Shown here: piece after piece, positions 41,281 to 50,558 of the stretch | Layout of the letters: each line of letters begins with the position of its first letter | Numbering within the stretch: the first letter of the stretch is position 1 | Assembly (NCBI RefSeq): GCF_900112365.1 | Contig: NZ_FOLQ01000004.1 | Coordinates: forward strand, 372,001 to 436,000 | Direction of reading: 5' to 3' | Source of the DNA: Spirosoma endophyticum | Lineage (GTDB): Bacteria > Bacteroidota > Bacteroidia > Cytophagales > Spirosomataceae | DNA: 64,000 nucleotides | Notes under the pieces: generated by a model | Database searches by the model: none | The model's input: only the letters and a program-made list of their open reading frames with translations | Told to the model about the DNA's origin: nothing | Translations under genes and position numbers: made by a program

Positions 41281-43989
41281 CTATCGCCCAAACTTCAATG
41301 TCGTACCAATTCGGAATCCCAAACCTTTATACGTAGTGTCCTGCCATTGCGAGATAACTTCTATCCGGAAGAATGGCAGTACCTGGGGAATGATACCATC
41401 CAGCCCATAACCTACTTCGGTGTAATGCTGAGAGCTGGGCGTGTAGAGGTAGTGCACAAACAGGTTTTCTTTCAACCCAATCAACCGAACGAGCGTTAGC
41501 TGCGTAATGAAAAACTTGCGAAACTCTGCCAATACATGCCCCTCAGCGAAGCGTTGACCCGTGCTGTATTGGTAATAAGGCAACAGCCGGAAACTCGACA
41601 CAACATCGCCTTGCTGGAAGAAAAACTGATTGCCTGCAAAGTGCTTAAAGTCAGGGAAATACAGCTTTCGGTCATTCAGGAATGTTCCGGCGCTGAGTTG
41701 ATAATTGAGTTTGCTACGTATGCCCGTCTCGAACGAGTGGCTAATAGTGGCCTGCAAAAAGTCGTAGTCCACATCGGCCATACCCTTCCGGTAATTCACG
41801 GTTATCAGTGGGCTTTCGTTGTCGCGCCGGGCAATGCGTCGGCCGTTGCGAATTGTGTATTGCGTTGCCTGAAGTCGCGCCGAAGCCGTTAGGTTCATTA
41901 TCAGCGCATTGTGGGTTGGGAATGCAGTTGTTGTTATTTCGTCGTTGTCTGGACGATTGGGCGTGTAAACGCGATTTTTCCAGTTGATCCAGGGAGAAAG
42001 GCCTTCTTTATAATTCGTCAGTTCACTACGTTGAGCGTATTCCAGACTACCAGCCAGCGTGATGCGGTTTCTGAAAGGCGAAGCCGTAACGGTCAGATTC
42101 AGGAAATCTTTTTGATAGAGTTTTGCAAAATTCTGTTCAAACAGCAACGTCGTCAGTGAATTCAAAAACGGGCTGATTGGATTGTCAGGGTTATACTGAT
42201 ACAAATACCGCCCACCCGACAAACCTATACGTGTCGCTTTGTATTGATAGCTCGCCTGTCCATAGCCCACAAACTGCTTTCGGCCGAACTCATACCGGCC
42301 TGTACCGCCAAGATTCCACTCGCCAAGGGCAATTTGCCTGAACCGGCTAATGGAATCGACTTTAGCCCGATGCCGGAAGTTTAATGCCCCTTCAAGCGTA
42401 TAGCCCTCGACCGTATTGTACTCTATCCGCGCCAGGGGGCTGGTATAAATCAGAGCGCTATGCTTATTCAACTGCCACGTATGACCGCTTAACAGTTGAC
42501 CGGGAGAGAATTTGTTCGGTGACTTTTTCCTCGTACTGTCACGTCGGGTGGTATCAACCGTACCAGGAGCCTTTATTTCACGAACTAAACCAAGGCTATC
42601 GGCTTTACGGTAGCTTTTAATTTCGGCTGTTGTCAGGGGTACCGAACGTAGTGAATCCCAGAAAACATTCGAGCGTCTACGCGCCAGCGAATCAATCACC
42701 AATGAATCATCACGCACAACCGCTACGTCCTCTTTCCGATTTTTACGCGCTTCTTTCTCCTGTTTTTCGTATTCCTTGACAAGCTGACGTAAATTCTTCG
42801 TCGAGAACTCCTTCTGTTTTTTCACCAGATCGTCGAGTGGCTTGCCTTTAATATCACTCTTGGAAAGCGTATTAGCCGGTGGCGCTTTTTTCTCATCCGT
42901 TACCTCAATATCTTCCACAAAAGCCGGATTCACGACAAATTCGCTGAATGTCAGATTGCGAATGTAATAGCCCGTAGCCTTCACGCCAAGGTATGAGCCT
43001 TTCCCCTCATACCGCTGATTGGTTGGCATCCAGACGCCTTGTATGGGGCTGCACACATGCCGAACCGAAATTGAAACACCAATAGTGTTAACGGTTTCCA
43101 GCTGCAGACTATGAATAGCCCAGGTGTTTTCAAGGATGTAAATTGTCCCGCGAAACACCCCCTCGCCATACTGCCTCGGAATAACCTGAATTTTGCTTAC
43201 CTCCACCGTTTTTCCATCCGGACCAGGTTCCCGAAAGGTGCCTTTATACTCAAATTTATAATAAGCAAACGCTTTCGGCGACAGGGGCGACACCGTATTG
43301 GCAATGGTCGGGCTATAGAAACTGGCGTTGTAAAACTGATTGGGGCTTAAAAAATCACCCTGTGAGTTTCGGTTGGCAATGATCCGTTGCCGGAACGTAT
43401 TGGGCTGAGTGAACGATACTTCGGCCACCGTTTCGTTCAGCATTGGCACACCAACTTTAAAATTGGCTTCCTTTTCGGCTTCTTTCAGTTGTTTTCGGAA
43501 CGCCATTTCGGCCAGATTTGGTAGGTCGATCACCGTAAACGATGACTTTGTATACACCCGCGCCTTAAATCGCTGTACCTGTAACTGGTGAAACCGACTT
43601 TTGGCAATGGCCCGACGCATGATGGTGTAGGCCGGATCTTCGTTGCCCGCTTTTGTTTGTACCTCCGCTAATCGGAAGGCCTGCTCTTCCAACGTAGCGT
43701 CTAACGTAGTAAGACCCGTTGTAATTTCGGCAGACTTCTTAATCGTCTGAAAACCAAGATACTGAAACACAATCTCGTATTTTCCCGGCGCCAGCGCGAT
43801 CTCATAACGCCCTTCCGCATTGGTAATGGTTCCGTTGGGCCGGGCCGACGTTTCGGTCCCTTTTACGATCACAGCCGCAAACGGCAATGCTTCCCCCTGC
43901 GCATTTTTGACCGTACCGCGCAGACCCGTCTGTGCACTGGCTAGTGTTGAGCAGAGGGCAAAAAATAAAATCAATATGGCATTTTTCAT
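41281..43989 (-). CDS. DUF5686 / carboxypeptidase-like regulatory domain outer-membrane protein
   Basis: From ATG 43989 the protein has 902 residues with a signal peptide (NAILILFFALCSTLASAQ). A CarboxypepD_reg-like domain follows at about 21-105 (TGLRGTVKNAQGEALPFAAVIVKG, EGRYEIALAPGKYEIVFQYLG). The long DUF5686 region comes next, with a charged Lys/Arg-rich stretch near the middle and many amphipathic beta strands towards the C-terminus, ending in FRIGTTLKFGR. The C-terminal half is probably an outer-membrane barrel, and the function of the family is unknown. An ATG at 44169 would add 60 residues before the signal peptide and is rejected. Confidence 0.82.
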   Translation of the reverse strand: MKNAILILFFALCSTLASAQTGLRGTVKNAQGEALPFAAVIVKGTETSARPNGTITNAEGRYEIALAPGKYEIVFQYLGFQTIKKSAEITTGLTTLDATLEEQAFRLAEVQTKAGNEDPAYTIMRRAIAKSRFHQLQVQRFKARVYTKSSFTVIDLPNLAEMAFRKQLKEAEKEANFKVGVPMLNETVAEVSFTQPNTFRQRIIANRNSQGDFLSPNQFYNASFYSPTIANTVSPLSPKAFAYYKFEYKGTFREPGPDGKTVEVSKIQVIPRQYGEGVFRGTIYILENTWAIHSLQLETVNTIGVSISVRHVCSPIQGVWMPTNQRYEGKGSYLGVKATGYYIRNLTFSEFVVNPAFVEDIEVTDEKKAPPANTLSKSDIKGKPLDDLVKKQKEFSTKNLRQLVKEYEKQEKEARKNRKEDVAVVRDDSLVIDSLARRRSNVFWDSLRSVPLTTAEIKSYRKADSLGLVREIKAPGTVDTTRRDSTRKKSPNKFSPGQLLSGHTWQLNKHSALIYTSPLARIEYNTVEGYTLEGALNFRHRAKVDSISRFRQIALGEWNLGGTGRYEFGRKQFVGYGQASYQYKATRIGLSGGRYLYQYNPDNPISPFLNSLTTLLFEQNFAKLYQKDFLNLTVTASPFRNRITLAGSLEYAQRSELTNYKEGLSPWINWKNRVYTPNRPDNDEITTTAFPTHNALIMNLTASARLQATQYTIRNGRRIARRDNESPLITVNYRKGMADVDYDFLQATISHSFETGIRSKLNYQLSAGTFLNDRKLYFPDFKHFAGNQFFFQQGDVVSSFRLLPYYQYSTGQRFAEGHVLAEFRKFFITQLTLVRLIGLKENLFVHYLYTPSSQHYTEVGYGLDGIIPQVLPFFRIEVISQWQDTTYKGLGFRIGTTLKFGR

Positions 43990-44239
43990 TAAACAGCGAA
44001 GTTGTAGCAGCATGGCGAATGTACTCATCAAACGAACCGTCTTGCCTATTTTTTCAATTATTGGCAGATTTTTAACGACGAATGGTTGAGACGATTCATT
44101 ACAGGCCAGATGCAAACGAAACCAGAAGCGTTGCCTGAGAGTGTCGTTAAAAAGATATAAACGCATCAAACGGCTGGCTGGCTCATATGAAAAGTCTAAA
44201 AATACTTGCTGACTCTATTGAATGATTTAAATTGTGGGC

Positions 44240-45805
44240 ATGAAACATATGATGTTGTGGCTTACGGCCTGTTTTTTTGGTGTTGGTTTGGGATTTGCCC
44301 AATCAACCAATAGTGCTTTACCCCGAATCGCCATCGCTGGCTTAGGTATCGAATCCAGCACATTTTCTCCGGCCGTTACCAACGAAGAAGCTTTCCATGC
44401 ACGGTATGGGCCTGAAGTGTTCAATGCCTACCCCTTTATGATGGCTATTTCGCCCCTGCGCAAACAGGCCATCTGGCTCCCTACCATCGTGGGCAAATCG
44501 CTGCCGGGCGGAGCCGTGACCCGAGAAGCTTACGAGTCGCTGGTCAACAAAGCGCTGGATTCGCTCAAAAAGTATGGTCCCTACGACGGGTTATATTTTG
44601 ATATACATGGTGCCATGAGCGTCGTCGGTCTGGATGATCCAGAAGGCGATTTTCTGACCCGAATCAGGAAAGTGATCGGTTTCAAGACCCTCGTTTCCAC
44701 GTCGATGGACTTACATGGTAACGTATCGTGGCGATTGGCCCAAAATTCTGATTTGATTACGTGTTATCGGATGGCTCCTCACGAAGATGCCATGCAAACC
44801 AAGGAGCGAGCGGTGGCAAATCTGCTTGAGCGCCTGAAGACCGGACAAGGCAAACCGGCTTATAAAGTCTGGATACCTATACCCATTCTGTTACCGGGCG
44901 AAAAAACGAGTACGCGCATCGAGCCGGGCCAAAGCCTTTATCATGAAGTGGAGCCCATTGCCGATCACAAGAACGGGATTGTCGATGCGGCCATATGGAT
45001 TGGCTATGCCTGGGCGGATGAACCACGCAACCATGCCGTTGTTATGGTAACCGGCGATGATAAACAGCAAGTGGCTCAGGCCGCCGAGAAGCTAGCGCTG
45101 GATTTCTGGAACGTGCGGAACCAGTTTGATTTCGTAGCGCCCACCGGTACGTTGGAAAAATGCCTGACGAATGCTTTTGCCAGTAAAAAACACCCCTTTT
45201 TTATCAGTGACACCGGCGATAACCCAACAGCCGGTGGTGCGGGCGATGTGACCTGGACGCTCACTCAGTTGCTCGCTCGTCCGGAGTTTCAGCGAGCGGA
45301 TGGCCCTTCGTTAATCTATGCGTCTATTCCTGATCCAGAATTAGTAAAAAAGGCAATTGCCGTTGGTGTGGGTGGAACCGTTGAGGGCAAAGCAGGCGCA
45401 ATTGTAGACCATCGTTTTGCACCGCCATTACCGATCAAAGGCACGGTGGAGTCGATCGTCAAGGGCGACAAAGACGCCGAGGTGGAAGTGGTGGTGAAAG
45501 TAGGCAGTGTGCATGTTATTGTCACCCAAAAACGCAAACCCTATCACAAGGAAAAGGACTTCACCAACTTAGGTCTTAGCCCTCGAAAATCTGATATTGT
45601 GGTCGTAAAAATTGGTTATCTCGAACCTGAGTTATACGCCATGCAAGCAGACTGGATTATGGCGTTGACACCCGGTGGAGTCGATCAGGACTTGTTCCGG
45701 TTACCATACAAACGGATCAAGCGCCCCATGTTTCCTTTCGATAAAGACATGAAAAAACCAGACCTCTCCGCTCAGTTCGTGCCCGTTTCCGGTGAACCCA
45801 GGTAG
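44240..45805 (+). CDS. M81 family metallopeptidase (MlrC-like)
   Basis: A signal peptide (MMLWLTACFFGVGLGFAQ) precedes a 500-residue MlrC-type protein: GIESSTFSP, YFDIHGAMSV with the zinc-binding Asp and His, STSMDLHGNVS with the next His, then TCYRMAPHEDAMQTKERA. The MlrC C-terminal domain follows with ISDTGDNPTAGGAGDVTW. MlrC was described as the peptidase that finishes microcystin breakdown, but most homologues have unknown peptide substrates. A GTG at 44234 precedes ATG 44240 by two codons; I chose the ATG. The gene converges on the CAP gene with 12 bases between. Export is unusual for classic MlrC and suggests a periplasmic role. Confidence 0.87.
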   Translation: MKHMMLWLTACFFGVGLGFAQSTNSALPRIAIAGLGIESSTFSPAVTNEEAFHARYGPEVFNAYPFMMAISPLRKQAIWLPTIVGKSLPGGAVTREAYESLVNKALDSLKKYGPYDGLYFDIHGAMSVVGLDDPEGDFLTRIRKVIGFKTLVSTSMDLHGNVSWRLAQNSDLITCYRMAPHEDAMQTKERAVANLLERLKTGQGKPAYKVWIPIPILLPGEKTSTRIEPGQSLYHEVEPIADHKNGIVDAAIWIGYAWADEPRNHAVVMVTGDDKQQVAQAAEKLALDFWNVRNQFDFVAPTGTLEKCLTNAFASKKHPFFISDTGDNPTAGGAGDVTWTLTQLLARPEFQRADGPSLIYASIPDPELVKKAIAVGVGGTVEGKAGAIVDHRFAPPLPIKGTVESIVKGDKDAEVEVVVKVGSVHVIVTQKRKPYHKEKDFTNLGLSPRKSDIVVVKIGYLEPELYAMQADWIMALTPGGVDQDLFRLPYKRIKRPMFPFDKDMKKPDLSAQFVPVSGEPR

Positions 45806-45817
45806 CCATCAATCAAC

Positions 45818-46504
45818 TTATCGACTGGCCTGCGTCGGCTCTTGTAGTGCTCCAAAGTTTTGCACTAAACGACCAAACGGAGCTCGACGCTCTTGAAATG
45901 GGGCACGTGACAGTTGGACGGCACACCCGACACGCGTATACGACGGATTAAGCAAGTTGGCCCGATGATGGGGAGAGTTTAACCACTGAACCACGGCATA
46001 TCGGGCGTAACTCGCATACGTGTGAGGTTCAAATAATTGCCTGGTTTCCGAATCGATATACTCATAACGATGGGTACGCGCATTAAACCGAACCCCAAAC
46101 CACTCAGGCGTAACAATAGTCTGGTATTGCCCTATGTTCTCGGCCATCCGGCCAAACTTCTTTGTCTGTAGCTGGACACGTTTGGTCAGGGTAAGTTCAG
46201 ATAAACTATACAGATTCTCATGTCCGTAATAGTCATGCTGTATCATCGACCCCGCATGATTCCGGGCGGCCTGATACAAAGCACGATCATAGTGCAGAAT
46301 GGGCAAACCTGCTTGTCGTCGGGCTTCGTTGGTTGCCTGAAAGAGAGCAATGTCCAATAACAAGGTATCTGGTTTATCTAATGCCAGCCTTTGCTGACAG
46401 GGAGACTGAGCAAAAAAAACGTCGTCACGCAACAGATAACCCGCCGGTGGGCTATCTACCTGAGCTACCCATTGAGCCATCTGAAGGACTATCCACCAGT
46501 TCAT
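45818..46504 (-). CDS. CAP (SCP/PR1) domain-containing protein
   Basis: The 228-residue protein contains a CAP domain: ALFQATNEARRQAGLPILHYDRALYQAARNHAGSMIQHDYYGHEN, then AENIGQYQ and the C-terminal VVQWLNSPHHRANLLNPSYTRVGCAV. The histidine and glutamate positions that form the CAP cavity are present (HDYYGHE, SPHHR). The N-terminus is only weakly hydrophobic (MNWWIVLQMAQWVAQV) and could be a short signal. Bacterial CAP proteins are mostly secreted with unclear function. Next to it, on the same strand, is a secreted protein of unknown function. Confidence 0.85.
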   Translation of the reverse strand: MNWWIVLQMAQWVAQVDSPPAGYLLRDDVFFAQSPCQQRLALDKPDTLLLDIALFQATNEARRQAGLPILHYDRALYQAARNHAGSMIQHDYYGHENLYSLSELTLTKRVQLQTKKFGRMAENIGQYQTIVTPEWFGVRFNARTHRYEYIDSETRQLFEPHTYASYARYAVVQWLNSPHHRANLLNPSYTRVGCAVQLSRAPFQERRAPFGRLVQNFGALQEPTQASR

Positions 46505-46615
46505 AGCTGAGTTTTTGACTGAATATATAATCTATGTCATAGCTCTAAAAAGCTGTTACTGCCAACTGTTTACTCAACTAACAATCAGACGATTACACTA
46601 AGCTCATCAGTACGT

Positions 46616-47161
46616 TTACTGCCCATTTGAAGGCATTTCATAACCGTAAGCAACGCCCGTCAAAACACTTCGTGCAGTTGTGCTGCCGAAATAATTATAG
46701 TCAGAACCGCGAACGTTTTTGCTTTGGATAAGTACCATATGCGCGCCTAAACGAGCAGCCTCACGTTTGAGCTTCTCGGTAGCTCGTTCATCTACTTTTG
46801 CGGAGTTAGAGAACACGGTCGCGCCGTTTGCCTTAGCCCGTACTTCACCCAATTTAGCCAACCCCGCTACGTCACTTTCAAGGGTTGTTACCTGTACTTT
46901 CGGCCAGTCTTCTTCGGTAAAGATCTCAACACGTGTAGAAACCGGCTCCGTTCGCCCGCTGGCAAAACGAATCTCCTGTACCAGATTTTTGCTGACCGAG
47001 TTAACCAGATCTTCGTTCGGATACTTGAATTTGACGTCAGTGCCGGTGACTTCCGTCACTTTGGCGTTCAGTTGCTGGCCGTTCAATTTAAGAATTATAT
47101 CCTGGGCAAAAGCACTTGAATTCAATACGACAACTAGCAGAGTAATCAGCGGCAGTTTCAT
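46616..47161 (-). CDS. Secreted protein of unknown function
   Basis: From ATG 47161 the protein has 181 residues with a signal peptide (KLPLITLLVVVLNSSAFAQ). The first half looks like a small beta domain (DIILKLNGQQLNAKVTEVTGTDVKFKYPNEDLVNSVSKNLVQEIRF), a pattern seen in Bacteroidota proteins that report on nucleotide or surface stress, but no family name is secure. The second half (LAKLGEVRAKANGATVFSNSAKVDERATEKLKREAARLGAHMVLIQ) resembles heavy-metal-binding or YbjQ-like domains only loosely. An ATG at 47209 would add 16 residues before the signal. It may be co-transcribed with the CAP gene 111 bases downstream. Confidence 0.65.
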   Translation of the reverse strand: MKLPLITLLVVVLNSSAFAQDIILKLNGQQLNAKVTEVTGTDVKFKYPNEDLVNSVSKNLVQEIRFASGRTEPVSTRVEIFTEEDWPKVQVTTLESDVAGLAKLGEVRAKANGATVFSNSAKVDERATEKLKREAARLGAHMVLIQSKNVRGSDYNYFGSTTARSVLTGVAYGYEMPSNGQ

Positions 47162-47314
47162 GACTTTTTCAAGGTATGGTAAAACTATAGAAGGAATTAT
47201 GAGAGACAATATTAACGATTAATCGTTCTGGCGGTAGATTGGTTAGAAATTTTAATGAATTTATAAGTTGCCTGCTTGCCAGGGCTTTAAACACTCAATC
47301 AACCTGCCGTCTTC

Positions 47315-48652
47315 ATGCGTTATCTGTATCTTGCCTGCCTGCTTTGCGGGTTCCTGACTAGTTCTGCTCAACCCTCTATCGTGCTGCCCGAACGCGATCG
47401 ATCGCGGATAATTGACGAAATTCTCGACGACCGCTTTACTAACTTTTTGCCCCAGCTCATGCGTCGGGAAGGAATCGATATGTGGGTCATTATCTCTCGT
47501 GAATATAATGAAGATCCCGTGCTTCGGACCATGTTACCGAGTACCTGGCTTTCAGCCCGTCGCCGAACGATTATTGTGTTTTTCGATAATGGAAAAGAGG
47601 TTGAAAAGCTGGCCATCGCCCGGTATGACGTAGGAAATCTGCTCAAAGGTGCCTGGGATATCGACGTTCGGCCCAACCAGTGGGAAGCGCTGTCCAAGAT
47701 TATTGAAGATCGGAAGCCGAAGAAAATTGGTCTGAATATGTCAACTAACTACGGTCATGCCGACGGACTATCCTTTTCTGAACACGAGGAATTTATAAAG
47801 AAACTACCGGCCGATTACCAGAAACGTATCGTTTCAGCCGAAAAAATTGCCGTTGGCTGGCTCGAAACTCGTACTGAAAAAGAGATGGCGATTTACCCGC
47901 TCATCTGCCGACTGTCGCACCAGATTATTCAGGAAGGCTTTTCTGAGCAGGTTATTCAGCCGGGCGTAACGACGACCGATGACGTAGTGTGGTGGTTCCG
48001 CCAGCGAATTACAAATTTGGGTTTAGATACGTGGTTTCACCCAACAGTTGATGTGCAACGAGCCGATCAGGAAGACTTCAATCACCTCCGCACGTTCTCA
48101 AAACGCCCTGATAAGCAAGTAATTCTGCCCGGCGATTTGCTCCACGTCGATTTCGGCATTACGTACCTGCGCCTGAACACCGATCAGCAACAACACGCTT
48201 ATATACTTCGTCCTGGCGAAACCGACGTTCCTGATGCCATAAAGGCTGCCTTCAAACAGGGGAATCGCCTACAGGAAATTCTGACATCGCAGTTTAGCGC
48301 TGGGAAAACAGGGAATGAGATGTTGTTGGCAGCGCTGGAGCAGTCAAAGAAAGAAGGAATTAACGGCACAATTTACTCTCACCCTATTGGTGTTCACGGT
48401 CACGCAGCGGGGCCAACCATCGGTTTATGGGATCAACAGAAAGGCGTTCCCGGTCCCGGCGATTATCCACTTTTGTCTAACACCGCCTACTCCATTGAAC
48501 TCAACGCGGCCGTAGAAATTCCGGAATGGAAGAAAGTGGTACGTATCATGCTTGAAGAAGACGGTTTCTTCGATGGAAAAACCTTCCGCTATATCGACGG
48601 TCGACAAACAGAAATTTACACCATTCCCAGAAAGTTGGGATACGTAAAGTAG
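47315..48652 (+). CDS. Exported M24 family metallopeptidase (Xaa-Pro aminopeptidase-like)
   Basis: A short signal peptide (YLYLACLLCGFLTSSAQ) is followed by a creatinase-like N-terminal domain and a pita-bread M24 domain. Metal ligands can be read in LLHVDFGITYLRLNTDQQQ (two Asp), SHPIGVHGHAAGPTIG (His), YSIELNAAVEIPEW (Glu) and LEEDGFF (Glu). The enzyme probably removes N-terminal residues before proline in periplasmic peptides. The length of 445 residues is normal. Its stop codon overlaps the small inverted repeat at 48652-48673. Confidence 0.88.
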   Translation: MRYLYLACLLCGFLTSSAQPSIVLPERDRSRIIDEILDDRFTNFLPQLMRREGIDMWVIISREYNEDPVLRTMLPSTWLSARRRTIIVFFDNGKEVEKLAIARYDVGNLLKGAWDIDVRPNQWEALSKIIEDRKPKKIGLNMSTNYGHADGLSFSEHEEFIKKLPADYQKRIVSAEKIAVGWLETRTEKEMAIYPLICRLSHQIIQEGFSEQVIQPGVTTTDDVVWWFRQRITNLGLDTWFHPTVDVQRADQEDFNHLRTFSKRPDKQVILPGDLLHVDFGITYLRLNTDQQQHAYILRPGETDVPDAIKAAFKQGNRLQEILTSQFSAGKTGNEMLLAALEQSKKEGINGTIYSHPIGVHGHAAGPTIGLWDQQKGVPGPGDYPLLSNTAYSIELNAAVEIPEWKKVVRIMLEEDGFFDGKTFRYIDGRQTEIYTIPRKLGYVK

Positions 48653-48673
48653 AGACGCAAAGGGTTGCATCTC
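48652..48673 (+). terminator. Small stem-loop at the end of the M24 gene
   Basis: GAGACGCAA (48652-48660) and TTGCATCTC (48665-48673) pair at 8 of 9 positions with a 4-base loop. The left arm starts at the last base of the stop codon. It probably ends the M24 transcript. Confidence 0.5.
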
Positions 48674-48695
48674 CCTATGCATTAGCAAATTTGCT

Positions 48696-48703
48696 TAACT
48701 TTG
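48696..48703 (+). promoter_or_regulatory. -7 element before the 65-residue protein gene
   Basis: TAACTTTG, in the context GCTTAACTTTG, matches TAnnTTTG in full and lies 23 bases before the ATG at 48727. No clear TTTG occurs 19-21 bases upstream. The same octamer lies before pheT at 15946-15953. Confidence 0.4.
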
Positions 48704-48726
48704 ATAACCATAAATTTAGATGAGTC

Positions 48727-48924
48727 ATGATAAACCCTATTGAGCAGGAGCTTCGTGAACATGAAGCAATACAGAAACGAATGGTCGCCGTAGCCAAGCG
48801 GATGTTAGAAAGCAAGCGGCAGCTTCAGCAGGAGATTAGGGATGATATACAAAAACCTGACGTTCAGGCGGCTATCAATGAATTAAAAAAACGAAATGCA
48901 GAGCGTACCGAAAAGGGGGTATGA
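48727..48924 (+). CDS. Small helical protein, first gene of a two-gene unit
   Basis: The 65-residue protein is predicted by eye to be one or two long charged helices (IEQELREHEAIQKRMVAVAKRML, RQLQQEIRDDIQ, INELKKRNAER). It has no signal peptide and no DNA-binding motif that I can name. Its last 29 bases overlap the start of the DUF6169-like gene in another frame, so the two must be co-transcribed and are probably translationally coupled. The layout, small charged protein then a 171-residue partner, recalls toxin-antitoxin or immunity pairs, but that is unproven. Confidence 0.65.
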   Translation: MINPIEQELREHEAIQKRMVAVAKRMLESKRQLQQEIRDDIQKPDVQAAINELKKRNAERTEKGV

Positions 48925-49411
48925 ATATATTTTTCTAGGTGGCGAGAACAACACTTATGCGTTTATCACTGACCAACAGGTTATTTACGAACTAAAATTC
49001 AAACCTAGTAGCTATATCTTTGGTAATCAGCCACCTTTTACTGAGTTCGCTTTTGAATTTGTAATCGAAGTTGCCGAAAACCCGCTCCCTAAACTCCCAC
49101 CGCCAGATGCAGTTATTCCAATAACGCTTGTAAGTATCTTCAATGATTTCTTTTCTCTGAAAGAAACAGTTGTGGTCTATATCTGCGAGAATGCCGATGG
49201 TCATGCCAAAGCTCGTAATCGAAAATTCACTCAGTGGTTTGAACAAGCCAAAATCGGAAGACTGAGTTTTGTAAAGTTTGATTATCACTTCGGAACCGCA
49301 ACCGAATTCTTTTACACATCACTTATTATGCGAATAGACAATCCGCGAATGGCTGATGTGATTACAAGCTTCCAGAAATTGTCTGTTGATTATAAAAATC
49401 CTGAGAAGTAG
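48896..49411 (+). CDS. DUF6169-like protein
   Basis: The 171-residue protein has the pattern I associate with DUF6169: YEYIFLGGENNTYAFITDQQVIYELKFKPSSYIF, a middle VIPITLVSIFNDFF, then TVVVYICENADGHAKARNRKFTQWFEQA and a final SLIMRIDNPRMADVITSFQKL. It is soluble, with no signal or membrane segment, and no catalytic motif is evident. The ATG at 48896 lies inside the preceding gene; the only later in-frame starts would remove the conserved N-terminal strand. Base composition looks richer in A+T than the flanking genes, which may reflect transfer. Its stop codon sits in the stem of the inverted repeat at 49405-49443. Confidence 0.7.
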   Translation: MQSVPKRGYEYIFLGGENNTYAFITDQQVIYELKFKPSSYIFGNQPPFTEFAFEFVIEVAENPLPKLPPPDAVIPITLVSIFNDFFSLKETVVVYICENADGHAKARNRKFTQWFEQAKIGRLSFVKFDYHFGTATEFFYTSLIMRIDNPRMADVITSFQKLSVDYKNPEK

Positions 49412-49443
49412 AAACTGGTCCATGGTCCATCAGTTTCTACTTC
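49405..49443. terminator. Inverted repeat holding the stop codons of two convergent genes
   Basis: GAAGTAGAAACTG (49405-49417) and its perfect complement (49431-49443) form a 13-bp stem around a 13-base loop. The left arm contains the TAG of the DUF6169-like gene and the right arm, on the other strand, the TAG of the adaptor gene, each in the same GAAGTAG or GTGAAGTAG context. It should terminate transcription in both directions. Confidence 0.75.
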
Positions 49444-50558
49444 ACATTAACCGGCGAGCCATCGCGAATCTCTTCGGTTGCTGTGGCGACCAGTTGATCC
49501 TCTTCTTTCAAATCACCGAATATCTCTACTTTTTCGTCAGCCTCAAGGCCTCTTTTGACAGGGACCCACTCAGCTTTTTTATTGTTGACCTTAATAACAA
49601 AGACCCCGGTCGATGCGCTGAAGATCGCCGATTTTGGTACAATGAACGTATTGTTTTTGGTTGGCAGCGGAATATTTACTTCTGCGACCATGCCAGGCAA
49701 TAGCTTTTTGTCATTGTTGATCACATCCACTTCTACCCGCTCAGAACGTAAACGCTTATCCAAGGCTCCTGACTGGCGTTTTACTTTGCCACTGAATTTT
49801 TTATCGGGGAAAGCTTTAACGGTAAAATTCACATCGTCGTTCAGATCGACATAACCCGTGTAGGCTTCAGGAATCGAAATGACCAGGCGTAACCGCTTTT
49901 GCTCGGTTAGCACAAACAATGGGAACTCAGATCCCTTACCGGCGGGTCCGATGTAAGCGCCTGTGCTGGCGTTACGTGTACTGATAATACCAGCGAAAGG
50001 GGCCCGAATTTCCAGGTACTTTTTCAGATCGGCCACTTCCCGATAAGCCGATTTAGCCGCTTCTAGCTGAGCCAGATCCGCGTTACGTTTGGATAGTGCC
50101 AAGTCAACGTCATTTTTTGATACGGCACCGCTCATTTTGCTCGCTTCGGCTACCCGCTCGTAATTAGCTTTGGTAGCAATAGACAGTGCTTCCTGCACCT
50201 TAAGCTTCGATTCAGCCGAGGCCAGTTGAGCACTCAATTCGGGTGCTTCGGCCAGTGCCAGCAATTGGCCCTGCTGTACTTCAGAGCCTACGTCTACATT
50301 CAGTTTTTTGATGTAGCCGCTTACTTTGGCATAGATATCAACGTCGCGAAATGCAACCAGTTCCCCAGGCACTTGCAAAGCAGACGACAGTTTTCCCCGA
50401 TGCAGAGCAAACACCTCCGTGGCAGCGGGCGCTTCGGGAGCTTCAGCCTTCTCCTCTTTGCCTTCAGAAGAGTGGCAACTGCTTAACGAACTGAGTAACA
50501 ATAAACTGCCTACGATGGCAAACAGACTGGAATATGGTTTATTAATTAACCGATTCAT
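49437..50558 (-). CDS. RND efflux periplasmic adaptor (membrane fusion) lipoprotein
   Basis: From ATG 50558 the protein has 373 residues with a lipoprotein signal (FAIVGSLLLLSSLSSC). It shows the HlyD/MFP layout: a barrel-sandwich half (VPGELVAFRDVDIYAKVSGYIKKLNVDVGSEVQQGQLLALAEAPEL), a helical hairpin, the second lipoyl half (YLEIRAPFAGIISTRNASTGAYIG), and the beta-barrel and membrane-proximal domains (LVISIPEAYTGYVDLNDDV, LLPGMVAEVNIPLP). The start overlaps the permease gene by 17 bases, so the two are coupled. It links the RND pump to an outer-membrane channel, but no TolC-like gene is in the window. The upstream ATG at 50651 lies deep in the permease gene and is rejected. Confidence 0.9.
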   Translation of the reverse strand: MNRLINKPYSSLFAIVGSLLLLSSLSSCHSSEGKEEKAEAPEAPAATEVFALHRGKLSSALQVPGELVAFRDVDIYAKVSGYIKKLNVDVGSEVQQGQLLALAEAPELSAQLASAESKLKVQEALSIATKANYERVAEASKMSGAVSKNDVDLALSKRNADLAQLEAAKSAYREVADLKKYLEIRAPFAGIISTRNASTGAYIGPAGKGSEFPLFVLTEQKRLRLVISIPEAYTGYVDLNDDVNFTVKAFPDKKFSGKVKRQSGALDKRLRSERVEVDVINNDKKLLPGMVAEVNIPLPTKNNTFIVPKSAIFSASTGVFVIKVNNKKAEWVPVKRGLEADEKVEIFGDLKEEDQLVATATEEIRDGSPVNVK

